64,000 bases of DNA. Source: DATATB01 sp036268995 (GTDB taxonomy: Bacteria; Planctomycetota; Planctomycetia; Pirellulales; PNKZ01). The stretch covers positions 1-64,000 of the forward strand of contig DATATB010000161.1 of assembly GCA_036268995.1 (NCBI GenBank), in the 5' to 3' direction. The position numbers and the translations under genes were made by a program. The notes beneath the pieces were generated by a model. That model saw only the letters and a list, made by a program, of their open reading frames with translations, was not told the DNA's origin and did not search any database. This document shows positions 1 through 9,520 of the stretch, in pieces; positions within the stretch are counted from its first letter, which is position 1, and every line of letters begins with the position of its first letter.

Positions 1-184
1 GCCAATGGTTCGGCAGCACGCAGTAGGCTAGCAAGCGCGTGCCGGTGCGCTCGACTGCCTCGATCAAGACTTGCTCGAAGGCCTGGTAGTCGCCCGCGTC
101 GTTAAAGATCGTCATCCGCGCATTGGCACGATTCAGCACATGATAAACGTAGCCGCCTTCAGCCGCGCGATGTGCCCGTCCCAT
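1..184 (-). CDS. RAYT transposase, N-terminal part (cut by window edge)
   Basis: This is the 5' part of a Y1/HUH transposase of the RAYT (REP-associated tyrosine transposase) type; the rest lies left of the window. The DNA from 1 to 247 matches 2799-3045 with only two differences noticed, so the start ATG at 184 is placed by comparison with the complete copy (ATG at 2982). It encodes about 61 residues, beginning MGRAHRAAEGGYVYHVLNRA and running to the first residues of the histidine motif NHWH at the edge. One difference changes Leu to Val in the YHxLNRAN segment. RAYTs are single-strand transposases usually linked to dispersed palindromic repeats. Whether this copy is intact cannot be judged. 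Confidence 0.75.
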   Translation of the reverse strand, partial: MGRAHRAAEGGYVYHVLNRANARMTIFNDAGDYQAFEQVLIEAVERTGTRLLAYCVLPNHW

Positions 185-247
185 ATGCGGCCCAAAATAC
201 GCAACCCGCAGCCCTTTGTCAACGAAAAGGTTCCTGACACCTTTTCC
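1..247. repeat. Direct repeat shared with 2799-3045
   Basis: These 247 bp are nearly identical to 2799-3045 (differences seen near 139 and 210). The shared segment covers the 5' part of the RAYT gene and its upstream flank, and ends in the motif AAAGGTTCCTGACACCTTTT, which is itself an inverted repeat (AAAGGT...ACCTTT). To the right of it the two copies have unrelated sequence, so this motif marks an element boundary. Confidence 0.9.
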
Positions 248-734
248 CTCCCCTGGCCGTCGGTGACGACGATGGAGAGCGTGCGGGGAGTGGTGGTGGG
301 ATCGGAACTACCGTCGTAGTAGGCCAGCGAATCGAGTTCGGTCGTGAAATCGCTGGGCGAGGCGCCGGTGCCGGTGAAGGTGTAGGCGCCGCCGGAGTTC
401 GTGACGGTGATGCCGGAGACCGCCTCATAGTCGAGCGTGTCTTCGCCCGAGACGTAGTTGCCGATCGTGACGGTCGCCAATGACAGCGTCGGGTTATCGG
501 CGTCGGTCACGGTGATGCCCGGGTCGATCGTCACGGGCGACCCGCCGGCAGTGAAGCTAGCCGCAGTCGCGTGGGCCGTGAGGACAGGCGCTTGATCCGC
601 GGCGACGTTGATGCCAATCGTCGTGGCGGAAGCGCTTTCGCCGTCGCCTTCGTCGGTGACGCCGATAGTCACGCTGGCGGTGCCGCCGTTAAAATTGGTG
701 CTGGGCGCGTTGAAAGCCCGATGCGCTGCGCGCG
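248..734 (-). pseudogene. Fragment of a cadherin-like/VCBS-type surface protein
   Basis: An open frame without a proper start runs from just after a TGA near 735 down to the RAYT-flank repeat at 247. The translation is rich in Asp, Thr, Gly and Val, with bits such as NVAADQAPVLTAHATAA, VTDADNPTLSLATVTIG and TLSIVVTDGQG. These are typical of tandem beta-sandwich domains in large calcium-binding or type I-secreted surface proteins. The frame then runs into the repeat (REKVSGTFSL...) and stops at 133. It lacks both ends of a real gene, so it is a relic, probably broken by the repeat insertion. The exact domain family is inferred from composition. Confidence 0.6.
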
Positions 735-751
735 GTCAGGCGGATTGGGCG

Positions 752-1792
752 TCAATCGCATTTGAGGTCCTTTGGCAGCTCCCAGCGGACAAGCTCACCG
801 AGAGAGTCGGCGAGAATAATTCCGCGGTCCGTGTCGCACCAAAGCGGCTCCATTGGCTCCGGATAATTAAGCTCCGCGCACGCGTTTCCGGTCTTGCACG
901 ACCGAATTACAAGCTTTGACGGGGAGTGCACCCGAACCCCCTCCCCGGTCACGAAGAATTTGCCCGAGTTACCAGCGGCGACCGATGGCAGGCCGCTCGG
1001 CATGAGCGTAGCAACGATTTTCCCGCTGTGGCAGTCGATGATGCGCACGTGCCCATCGTAGCAGGCCGCGACCAGTATGGCCGTTCCCGCGAGAGCCATC
1101 CCGCACGCCGGCGCTGATGGAAGTGTCGCCAGGTGGCGAGCGGAACCGGAAACGATATTCAGAAGCCGCACCTCGCCGCCGGCGGCGGCGTCGCCGCGCT
1201 TACCCGAGTAGACTGCCAGCAGGTTCGCGGCGCTGCGATATGCCAAGAATCTGGCGTCCGATTCGCCTTTTGGGACGAGTGTGGAAATTGTGTTCAGCCG
1301 TGTCGCGTCGACCAGGATGACCTCGCGTGTTGGCTCGCCTTGCCCCAGCACGATGTTCTTGCCGTCGCTGGTGAAGCCGACACACTTCGTGGGCTCATTA
1401 AACTTCCGGTGCGCGATGGATTTCCAGTCCCCGACGCTCCACACATAGGCATCGCCGTCCATCCCACCGCATGCGCACAGCGAGCCGTCGTCGGACAGGG
1501 CGACGCTGGTAACGCCGCCACCACCCTCAACGAGCGCTCGAACGAGCCCGCCGGTGTCCACCAAGTCTACGCCATATCCGCCACTCGCGACGACGATGCC
1601 GCGGCCGTCGGGCAAGGCGGCCGCCGCGTCGATGAGGCTGTCCTTATCCGCGAAGTACACCTTCACGTCTTGCGCGCCGGCAACGCTGCGCCATGTGTGC
1701 GGGACTGGCGGCGTGGATCGCTCCGAACATCCGGCGATGCCGGATAGAAAGCATCCGATCGCGAGCCAAATCGGAGAATCCAAAGGGGACAT
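752..1792 (-). CDS. WD40-like beta-propeller lipoprotein with a repeat-derived start
   Basis: 346 residues. The N-terminus has a hydrophobic stretch ending in a lipobox-like SGIAGC (Cys near residue 22), so it is probably a lipoprotein. The rest is made of WD40-like blades, for example VTSVALSDDGSLCACGGMDG, VGFTSDGKNIVLGQGE and MALAGTAILVAACYDGHVRI. WD40-like propellers are protein-binding scaffolds; no enzyme role is visible. The start is odd. The only ATG (1792) and the first residues MSPLDS are encoded inside the R1 motif at the edge of repeat unit A, and the signal sequence lacks the usual positive N-region. The native 5' end was therefore probably lost when the repeat arrived. A surface-protein relic follows directly downstream. 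Confidence 0.65.
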   Translation of the reverse strand: MSPLDSPIWLAIGCFLSGIAGCSERSTPPVPHTWRSVAGAQDVKVYFADKDSLIDAAAALPDGRGIVVASGGYGVDLVDTGGLVRALVEGGGGVTSVALSDDGSLCACGGMDGDAYVWSVGDWKSIAHRKFNEPTKCVGFTSDGKNIVLGQGEPTREVILVDATRLNTISTLVPKGESDARFLAYRSAANLLAVYSGKRGDAAAGGEVRLLNIVSGSARHLATLPSAPACGMALAGTAILVAACYDGHVRIIDCHSGKIVATLMPSGLPSVAAGNSGKFFVTGEGVRVHSPSKLVIRSCKTGNACAELNYPEPMEPLWCDTDRGIILADSLGELVRWELPKDLKCD

Positions 1793-2490
1793 TCTACTTT
1801 TTCAACGCGCAAAAGCTGAATTTCGCTTTTGATTTCCGAATGCCCTTTTGATTTCGCTGAAAACAGTCGTGCCCGGTATCGCAAACCGGCTGCCGTAAGC
1901 TCCTATGGCCTGGCGTCGCGGCGGTCGATCGTGATATCGCCGCTGCCGTAGTTGGTGAGCGAAAGCGACGACGCGCCGTCGGTCAACCCGGTTTGGCCCG
2001 CGGTGTTCACGCTGCTGGCCAACTGATACAGCGTGGCAATACAGGCGGCGGCTCCTGGTTCGTTACCGATCGAAAGCGTTTGGGCGCCGCTGACATTGAT
2101 TGACGGAATGGCCGGAGATGGCGCAGCGCCGTATTGGATCGAAGCGTACGCCTGCTTCGACTGGGCGTTAATCGACCCGGTGGTCGAATTCCCAGCCGTG
2201 ACGAAGCTTTCCACGGCATTGCCGTTGGCGTCGACTTGGATCGAGCTGAACAGCGATGAATTCCAAGTCTGGTCGAAGCCGGCGGCGGTGACCCTCACTT
2301 GCGAACCGTCGCTGCTGAGATCGACGTGGATCGTATCGCCGCTGCTCGAGTCGCTAATCAATAGCGGCGTCGCGCCAGACGCGTATTGCGCCGGAATATA
2401 AAACGCCGGCGCCGGATTTCAGTGCGAATATTGCCGGACAATCCACTATTTCAAAGCGCAAAAAGTAGAATGTCCCTTTTGATTTCCCCT
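1775..2490. repeat. Repeat unit A (~716 bp), near-copy of 3061-3779
   Basis: This unit matches 3061-3779 closely, with a one-codon indel near 2133/3418 and scattered substitutions. Its ends carry the same ~20-bp motif (R1) in opposite orientation: CCAAAGGGGACATTCTACTT at the left and AAGTAGAATGTCCCTTTTGA at the right. Inside is a gene fragment on the minus strand. The inverted ends and two near-identical copies suggest a mobile or mobilised cassette. Confidence 0.85.
1903..2361 (-). pseudogene. Surface-protein C-terminal fragment, copy A
   Basis: A 152-residue open frame lies wholly inside repeat unit A. It reads like the end of a secreted repeat protein, with segments such as GDTIHVDLSSDGSQVRVTAA, QVDANGNAVESF and LSLTNYGSGDITIDRRDARP. 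The same frame is open a little upstream (PAFYIPAQYASGATPLL) but meets a stop before any credible start, signal peptide or RBS. It is best seen as a relic copied together with the unit. Copy B at 3189-3650 has the same reading with about a dozen substitutions and one inserted residue. Confidence 0.6.
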
Positions 2491-2982
2491 GCGCGGCGCG
2501 GGCCACGAGGCCAACAGGCCTTTGTCGGCCGACCCGCTCGACCAGCGGAATAGGCTGCTCCAACGCCACTGCTCGGCGCGACGCACCAGATTCGCACGCA
2601 GCGGATTCCGCTCCACATAGCGGGCGACCGCATAAAAATGCTCGTCTTCCTGTACGGGAAACGACTTGAACCGCCCTTGATACACGTGCCCAGAACCGGT
2701 TGAATGCCGATGGGCGTGCCAACGCTGCGTGTGCGTCAGCGTCAGCCAGCCGACGAACTGCGACAGCTCGCCATCGGCCGTAGGCCAGACCAGCAAATGC
2801 CAATGGTTCGGCAGCACGCAGTAGGCTAGCAAGCGCGTGCCGGTGCGCTCGACTGCCTCGATCAAGACTTGCTCGAAGGCCTGGTAGTCGCCCGCGTCGT
2901 TAAAGATCGTCATCCGCGCATTGGCACGATTCAGCAGATGATAAACGTAGCCGCCTTCAGCCGCGCGATGTGCCCGTCCCAT
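2446..2982 (-). CDS. REP-associated tyrosine transposase (RAYT, Y1_Tnp family)
   Basis: Start ATG at 2982 gives 178 residues. The frame is open further upstream to 3078, but that extension (MSPLDSYSTVDGKGVRNLF...) is encoded by the flanking repeats. Family hallmarks are the N-terminal GGYVYHLLNRAN, the HUH pair in PNHWHLLVW, GHVYQGRFKSFPVQ, and the probable catalytic Tyr in FYAVARYVERNPLRANLVRR, followed by QWRWSS. The family nicks and rejoins single-stranded DNA. Known RAYTs are single-copy domesticated genes acting on REP-type palindromes. The C-terminus also reads into a repeat (NQKGHSTFCALK), so both borders are repeat sequence. It lies between repeat units A and B. Confidence 0.85.
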   Translation of the reverse strand: MGRAHRAAEGGYVYHLLNRANARMTIFNDAGDYQAFEQVLIEAVERTGTRLLAYCVLPNHWHLLVWPTADGELSQFVGWLTLTHTQRWHAHRHSTGSGHVYQGRFKSFPVQEDEHFYAVARYVERNPLRANLVRRAEQWRWSSLFRWSSGSADKGLLASWPAPRRGNQKGHSTFCALK

Positions 2983-3045
2983 ATGCGGCCCAAAATACGC
3001 AACCCGCATCCCTTTGTCAACGAAAAGGTTCCTGACACCTTTTCC
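2799..3045. repeat. Direct repeat shared with 1-247
   Basis: Second copy of the 247-bp RAYT 5' segment. It ends at the same inverted motif AAAGGTTCCTGACACCTTTT, after which the sequence differs from the first copy. Only about 15 bp separate it from repeat unit B. Confidence 0.9.
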
Positions 3046-3060
3046 ATCCACCGTGCTGTA

Positions 3061-3779
3061 AGAATCCAAAGGGGACATTCTACTTTTTCAACGCGCAAAA
3101 GCTGAATTTCGCTTTTGATTTCCGAATGCCCTTTTGATTTCCCTGAAAACAGTCGTGCCCGGTATCGCAAACCGGCTACCGTAAGCTCCTATGGCCTGGC
3201 GTCGCGGCTGTCGATCGTGATATCGCCGCTGCCGTAGTTGGTGAGCGAAAGCGACGACGCGCCGTCGGCCAACCCGGTTTGGCCCGCGGCGCTCACGCTG
3301 CTGGCCAACTGATACAGCGTGGCAACACTGACGGCGGCTCCTGGTTCGTTACCGATCGAGAGCGTTTGGGCGCCGCTGACATTGATCGACGGAATGGTCG
3401 GTGATGATGCAGCGCCTAGGTATCGGATCGAAGCAATCGCTTGCTTCGACTGGGCGTCGATCGACCCGGTGGTCGAATTCCCAGCGGTGGCGAAGCTTTC
3501 CACGGCATTGCCGTTGGCGTCGACTTGGATCGAGCTGAACAGCGACGAATTCCAAGTCTGGTCGAAGCCGGCGGCGGTGACCCTCACTTGCGAACCATCG
3601 CTGCTGAGATCGACGTGGATCGTATCGCCGCTGAGCGGGTCGCTAATCAATAGCGGCGTCGCGCCGGACGCGTATTGCGCCGGAATATAAAACGCCGGCG
3701 CCGGATTTCAGTGCGAACATTGCCGGACAATCCACTATTTCAAAGCGCAAAAAGTAGAATGTCCCTTTTGATTTCCCCT
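3061..3779. repeat. Repeat unit B (~719 bp), near-copy of 1775-2490
   Basis: Second copy of the cassette, with R1 motifs in inverted orientation at both ends (near 3066-3090 and 3750-3779). To its right the tail of the motif is iterated: CCCTTTTGATTT occurs three times between 3762 and 3806. Confidence 0.85.
3189..3650 (-). pseudogene. Surface-protein C-terminal fragment, copy B
   Basis: A 153-residue frame inside repeat unit B, nearly the same as the copy at 1903-2361 (GDTIHVDLSSDGSQVRVTAA, INVSGAQTLSIGNEPGAAVS, GSGDITIDSRDARP). The frame is closed upstream by a TGA near 3706. It has no credible start, RBS or signal peptide. Some further surface-protein-like residues (FTSSGGNPISIAGPNLDAGQ) are readable on the minus strand at about 3810-3868, just beyond the unit, which may be a remnant of the gene the unit interrupted. 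Confidence 0.55.
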
Positions 3780-3868
3780 CCCTTTTGATTTCCCTTTTGA
3801 TTTGCCCCGCATCGAGGTTCGGACCGGCGATGCTGATCGGGTTGCCGCCCGACGAGGTGAAGCTCCGT

Positions 3869-4969
3869 TCACGCACCGCTCGATTGCTCCGTACTTCTTT
3901 CATTGCAAGTTAGGGCAAAGGCCACCGCGAACAGCGCGTAGGCGGCCGAAAAAATAATGGCTGCGACGGCTGCGACCGGGACGTAGCCGATGCCGAGCCA
4001 GTTGCTGATGGCCAGCGGAGTGGTCGTGTCGATGGCTACGAGCCGCCGGACAAACAGGAGGGCTCCGCCGGCTCCCCACCAATTGCCCAGCGGCGGAAGC
4101 GAGCCCGAGGCGACGAGGCTAACGGCATTCAAGGCGATCCGGAGCGTGAAACAGCACAATGCCACCACGGGCAGTTTACGGACAAACATTGCGACGAGCG
4201 CGCCGGCGATAAATAGCCCGCTGGTGCCGAGGATAAGCGTGAGCCGGTTCGGCGGGACAACCGCATTCAGCACATTGTAGGGAAGCGCGCCGAGCGCCGA
4301 CCACACAGCAGCACAGCATAGCGCAAGCAGCAGAACTGATTTAGCGGCCGGCTTCCGAACGGCGCGCGCTTTGATCCCGGAAGCGGCAGCCAGCAAAATT
4401 GGCTCGCCGCGCGGCTCCCCCGGTGCGGGGCTGCACGTTTCGGCAAGGAAGACTGCGAACAGCGCATACGCGGCGGAGGCGAGCAACGCGGCTGGGCCCC
4501 AATGCCAGAGAATATCCTTAACGGTGCTCGACAAGTAGAAGCCGCATTCATACGACGGCACGGGCAGCGTGGGCCCCTTCCGCCACGCGAGAAAATGCCC
4601 CAAGCCCACGTCGATGGTAACGAGGTGGTCCAGAAACCAGCCGATCCAGGAGATAATCGAGCTGGCGGCGTGGTGAGGCCGCAACCGGGGCCCCAAGCCG
4701 AACTCAACGGCCATCCACGCCGCGTCGAGCGCAAAACGTACGAGGAACGTCATCAACGCGATCGCCCGCCGCGTCCCCAGGCAGAGAACAGGTGCGACAG
4801 CAAACACCAATAGCAGGCTTGACCCGGCGTAGGCGCGGGCAGCGGCGTCGCTCGAAAAATACCAGCCACCCCGCAGGGGCCCGTGTCTCCCGACGCAGGA
4901 GAGGCTACAGCCAAAGGCGGCAACCAGCAGTAGCCACGACCTGATTGTCGGCAGGCGTCTGCACTTCAT
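3869..4969 (-). CDS. Hypothetical multi-spanning membrane protein
   Basis: 366 residues with roughly nine or ten hydrophobic segments, for example GSSLLLVFAVAPVLCLG, AALLASAAYALFAVFLAE, SVLLLALCCAAVWSALGA and VAAVAAIIFSAAYALFAVAF. The protein looks like two related halves: each has a segment ending AAYALFAV and a preceding NWLG/ISWIGWF-type stretch, suggesting an internal duplication. No family could be named. It starts 24 bp downstream of the hypothetical gene ending at 4994 on the same strand, so the two may be co-transcribed. The C-terminus lies just outside repeat unit B. Confidence 0.65.
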   Translation of the reverse strand: MKCRRLPTIRSWLLLVAAFGCSLSCVGRHGPLRGGWYFSSDAAARAYAGSSLLLVFAVAPVLCLGTRRAIALMTFLVRFALDAAWMAVEFGLGPRLRPHHAASSIISWIGWFLDHLVTIDVGLGHFLAWRKGPTLPVPSYECGFYLSSTVKDILWHWGPAALLASAAYALFAVFLAETCSPAPGEPRGEPILLAAASGIKARAVRKPAAKSVLLLALCCAAVWSALGALPYNVLNAVVPPNRLTLILGTSGLFIAGALVAMFVRKLPVVALCCFTLRIALNAVSLVASGSLPPLGNWWGAGGALLFVRRLVAIDTTTPLAISNWLGIGYVPVAAVAAIIFSAAYALFAVAFALTCNERSTEQSSGA

Positions 4970-4993
4970 TGGGCCGTGCCCTTTCTTGGGTTC

Positions 4994-5411
4994 CTACGGA
5001 GTACCATAGAACGGCAAAGGAGCTAACGGAACGGTGGCATTCGGGGAGAAGAGATTGAGCGTGAGCGTTAGCGTGTTCGGGTCGGGCTCGGAGAATGTGA
5101 TCGTCCGGCCACCCCCTACGTTTACCGCTGTATTCAACGGAGTCGACGCGCCGAACGCGGTCGTCAGGAAGACGTCGCGCGTGATGGGGTTGTCACTGCT
5201 CGGATCAAACTGAAAGTTGATCGTCCAGGTGTTAAGGCCTTGGTCCCGGATTCGGCGGTAAGCGTCCCGTAGCAGCACGGATGCAAACGAGCGCATCACA
5301 ATGTTGAACCTTTGCGCTTCGATTCGCTGGAAGTCCTTGTCGCTTACGCCCGAGGGAATCGTCGGCCAATTTCTCGGCTGCACCGACCACATCTGGCCCT
5401 TGCTGGCGTCG
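4994..5411 (-). CDS. Hypothetical protein with uncertain, repeat-fused N-terminus
   Basis: The open frame extends from 5629 to 4994 (211 residues), but the part from about 5413 to 5450 is a tandem repeat that reads PDTFSAPDTFSA. The region upstream of it has a different, Pro/Arg-rich composition. The credible part begins around SKGQMWSVQPRNWPTIPSGV and ends LTLNLFSPNATVPLAPLPFY plus three residues, about 138 residues. It has a basic segment (LLRDAYRRIRDQGLNTWTIN) followed by beta-rich sequence. No family was recognised. It may be the 3' part of a longer gene cut by the repeat. The next gene on the strand begins 24 bp after its stop. Confidence 0.45.
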
Positions 5412-5412
5412 A

Positions 5413-5455
5413 GAGCGGAAAAGGTGTCAGGAGCGGAAAAGGTGTCAGGAACCAA
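5413..5455. repeat. Tandem 18-bp repeat of the R2 motif
   Basis: GAGCGGAAAAGGTGTCAG occurs twice head-to-tail at 5413-5430 and 5431-5448, followed by GAACC. The core AAAAGGTGTCAGGAACC is the reverse complement of the motif that ends the RAYT-flank repeats at 247 and 3045. Confidence 0.85.
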
Positions 5456-5629
5456 TATTGGATATTTTCGGCCTTCCGCGGAGACGAATCGTGGTGGCGA
5501 GGCCCAGCCGATCGACGGCCCGCGCGGTCCAGGATTCGTCGCCGAAGGGCGATCCGCGGCCAACGCTACGACGCAGGGCCGATAGCTCGGCTTCAGGGGG
5601 GCGCGGAGCCAGGAGGCAAATCGAGGCAT

Positions 5630-5998
5630 GGGAGCGATCGTCTTTCAGAAGTTAGGCGGGAACGATGCTGCGGGGCGCGGAAGCGAAATAACCGGCTGGA
5701 CGCAGCCGTCGAAATGATTGAAGACGGGCCGAGAAATGCAACATAACCGGCCTCGCATGCCCGGCAAGCGACAAAGCGGTCCGATTATCTTTGCACCGGC
5801 TGGACGCGACTTTTTGTCATACTTACTTGGCAGCTTTGCACTTGCGAAAGGCCAAAACCCAGCAGTGTGAGCCAGGCAGAGTCCTCAATGCCCGCTTGGC
5901 GGCCGGCTCGTTTTCCTCTGCCCAGCCTGCGCGGTTTTCCATAAAATAAGGCGAGGGGTGTTTCTGCTTCCCGGCCGGTCCTTTCTGCGCGCTTGCAC
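5630..5998. other. Intergenic region, no gene seen
   Basis: About 370 bp between a minus-strand and a plus-strand gene, so it should hold divergent promoters. No convincing ORF or strong hairpin was seen. The dyad-like pair ACCGGCTGGACGC occurs twice (near 5690 and 5797). Confidence 0.4.
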
Positions 5999-7735
<1,737 letters not shown>

Positions 7736-7760
7736 GCGGTGGTCGTGCGCGACCGCAGAA

Positions 7761-7783
7761 CCCGGGTTAAAACCCGGGGCTAA
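7761..7783. repeat. Small palindrome of the CCCGGGnnnCCCGGGGCTAA type
   Basis: CCCGGGTTAAAACCCGGGGC, followed by TAA, sits just after the histidine kinase stop. A related palindrome (CCCGGCATGAATGCCGGGGC) lies at 35815-35837 upstream of pspA. It is a short dispersed repeat, not a gene. Confidence 0.6.
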
Positions 7784-7853
7784 ATTGGGCAGTCCGCGCT
7801 GTTCGTGTTTTTCATTCAGCATTCCGCATTCATCCTTCATCATTTCATTTCTG

Positions 7854-8324
7854 ATGTCCCAACTGCCGTCGTCGCCCGAGGTCCAACTCTTCACCGACGG
7901 TGCGTGCAGTGGCAACCCGGGCCCCGGCGGCTGGGCCTTTGTGCTGCGGCATCCGGCCACGGGCAAGGAAATCACGCAATCGGGCGGCGAGGCCGTGAGC
8001 ACGAACAATCGCATGGAGCTGATGGCCGTGGTCCGCGGCCTGGAGCAGCTCAAGCGGCCCACGCACGTGGAGCTGCTCACCGACAGCGTCTACGTCGGCA
8101 AGGGGCTGAGCGAGTGGATGCGCAAGTGGAAGGCCAACGGCTGGCGGCGGCGCGAAGGCAGCCGCTGGGCCGAGGTGAAGAACGAGGATCTCTGGCGGCT
8201 GCTCGACGAGCTCATTGCCCGCCACCGGCTGACGTACACCCGCATCGCCGGCCATAGCGGCCACGTCGAAAACGAGCTTTGCGACCAGCTCGCCGTGGCC
8301 GCCTGCCAGAAGTTCAAGCGGTAG
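7854..8324 (+). CDS. rnhA: Ribonuclease HI
   Basis: 156 residues from ATG 7854; the frame is open further upstream, but the family's N-terminus fits this start (MSQLPSSPEVQLFTDGACSG). RNase HI cuts the RNA strand of RNA-DNA hybrids and helps remove primers and R-loops. The acidic active site is visible: Asp15 (FTDGACSGNPGPGGW), Glu55 (TNNRMEL), Asp77 (LLTDSVYV), and the C-terminal block IAGHSGHVENELCDQLA with the catalytic loop His and last Asp. Length matches E. coli RnhA. It is followed by a hairpin terminator shared with the convergent gene. Confidence 0.95.
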   Translation: MSQLPSSPEVQLFTDGACSGNPGPGGWAFVLRHPATGKEITQSGGEAVSTNNRMELMAVVRGLEQLKRPTHVELLTDSVYVGKGLSEWMRKWKANGWRRREGSRWAEVKNEDLWRLLDELIARHRLTYTRIAGHSGHVENELCDQLAVAACQKFKR

Positions 8325-8337
8325 GATGTGCGCAGCA

Positions 8338-8367
8338 AAAAACCCACGAACCGCGGTCCGTGGGTTT
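8338..8367. terminator. Bidirectional terminator between rnhA and the convergent gene
   Basis: AAACCCACG...CGTGGGTTT forms a stem of about nine base pairs around a short GC-rich loop. It is preceded by an A run, so it looks like an intrinsic terminator in the minus direction and is placed to serve both convergent genes. Confidence 0.75.
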
Positions 8368-8381
8368 GTGCTTGAATGCAT

Positions 8382-9074
8382 TTAGCCGGAGTAGCAGTCC
8401 ATGCCTAGCCGCATTTTCAGTTCTTCGAATTGCTGAAAATACTTGTCGCTAGACGAGTGGACGTGCTCGGCCTCGGTGATGAACTTCATCTTGTCCTGGC
8501 AGTTCACGCGATGGCTCTCGAAGATCTCTTCGAAGGGCTGGAGCTCGGCGCCGTACACGATCAGCAGCTTGTGCTCGTCGAACTGCACTTCCAGCGGCAC
8601 GCCGGGGTTCAGTACGGCGATGCCCGTGCAGCCGTCGTTGACCAGCAGATCTTCGTACTCCCAGAGCACGCTCTTGAGCACGGGCAGATCGATGTGCTCG
8701 CGGTACAGGTCCACGTGCCCGCGGTTGGTGCGGTTGTGGCTCGTCTCCAGCACCACGTCCACTTCGAAGCCCAAGGGATCCAAGAGCTCCATGAAGACTT
8801 CGAACAAGTGCTGGTTCGTGGCGGCGCCCATCAGCACCGGCACGGAGGAGTGCGACTCCTCGTCGTTATAAACGTCGTGGCGATAGCCCTGGGTGGGCAC
8901 CACCTGCAAATCGTAAGAAGGCCGCACGGCGTCGGTCAGCACGAAATTGCCGTAGCGCACCACGCCCAGATGGGCCTCGAGCTCCTCTTCGCTGAGCCGT
9001 TCGAAGCTGCTGGTGCCGGTCGGCGCTTGGCCGTCGCGGAAGACATTGCGAAAGAATCGCTTGAGAAAACCCAT
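8382..9074 (-). CDS. Conserved hypothetical protein
   Basis: 230 residues from ATG 9074 (MGFLKRFFRNVFRDGQAPTG); an upstream in-frame start at 9107 would add 11 residues. The protein is soluble, acidic and mixed alpha/beta, with segments such as RLSEEELEAHLGVVRYGNF, DPLGFEVDVVLETSH and VQFDEHKLLIVYGAELQPFE. No signal peptide or known catalytic motif was recognised. It ends with FEELKMRLGMDCYSG. It is convergent with rnhA across a shared terminator. The coherent sequence and full-length frame make it a real gene. Function is unknown. Confidence 0.75.
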   Translation of the reverse strand: MGFLKRFFRNVFRDGQAPTGTSSFERLSEEELEAHLGVVRYGNFVLTDAVRPSYDLQVVPTQGYRHDVYNDEESHSSVPVLMGAATNQHLFEVFMELLDPLGFEVDVVLETSHNRTNRGHVDLYREHIDLPVLKSVLWEYEDLLVNDGCTGIAVLNPGVPLEVQFDEHKLLIVYGAELQPFEEIFESHRVNCQDKMKFITEAEHVHSSSDKYFQQFEELKMRLGMDCYSG

Positions 9075-9107
9075 ATAGCTACGCTCGCCCTTGTCGAATA
9101 CCAACAC

Positions 9108-9454
9108 GCGTTTCGAGGCGGACCCCGGCGGTCCACGAGCAACCCTAGGTTACGGTGCCAATCCTCAAGCCAAAACTTGCCGATTTCTGCATTGGCCAGC
9201 AGCAGGCCCCGCCCCCGCTGGCCCATTAAAGCGTACGACCGTTACACGTCGTCCCATGCGAACCGCTTTCGACGCACGTGGCTTAGTGCCCATTTCGGCC
9301 ACTTGAAGTCTAACACCGCTTAGGCCCGCGCGAGCCAGCATCATTGGCCATTGGCTGTCGCTGGGACCACCGGCGGCGACCATCGCGCTGGGTTCCGCAG
9401 ACTTTTCCAACGCTTGAGTTTTGCTGGCCCGCACAAGTGGCCTCGCAGCGCTTC
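9108..9454. other. Intergenic region, no gene seen
   Basis: No coding frame with family-like sequence was found. Together with the hairpin next to it, the gene-free gap is about 550 bp. A small RNA on the minus strand ending at the hairpin is possible and is listed separately. Confidence 0.4.
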
Positions 9455-9520
9455 GCGACAATAAAAAAAGGACGTCGCCGGCGGCCCACTCTTGGACCTG
9501 CAAGCGACGTCCTTTGTCTA
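9455..9520 (-). terminator. Orphan hairpin with T tract on the minus strand
   Basis: AAAGGACGTCGC (9467-9478) pairs perfectly with GCGACGTCCTTT (9504-9515). Read on the minus strand, the 12-bp stem with a ~25-nt loop is followed by a run of seven or more T. This is an intrinsic terminator shape, but no minus-strand ORF ends here. Either it ends an unannotated small RNA or it is a dispersed hairpin. Confidence 0.55.

Noticed and set aside
2354..2803. Long minus-strand frame across the RAYT gene in another register
   Set aside because: It is a shadow of the RAYT gene; its translation is Ala/Arg-rich with no family features, and the RAYT frame carries all conserved motifs.
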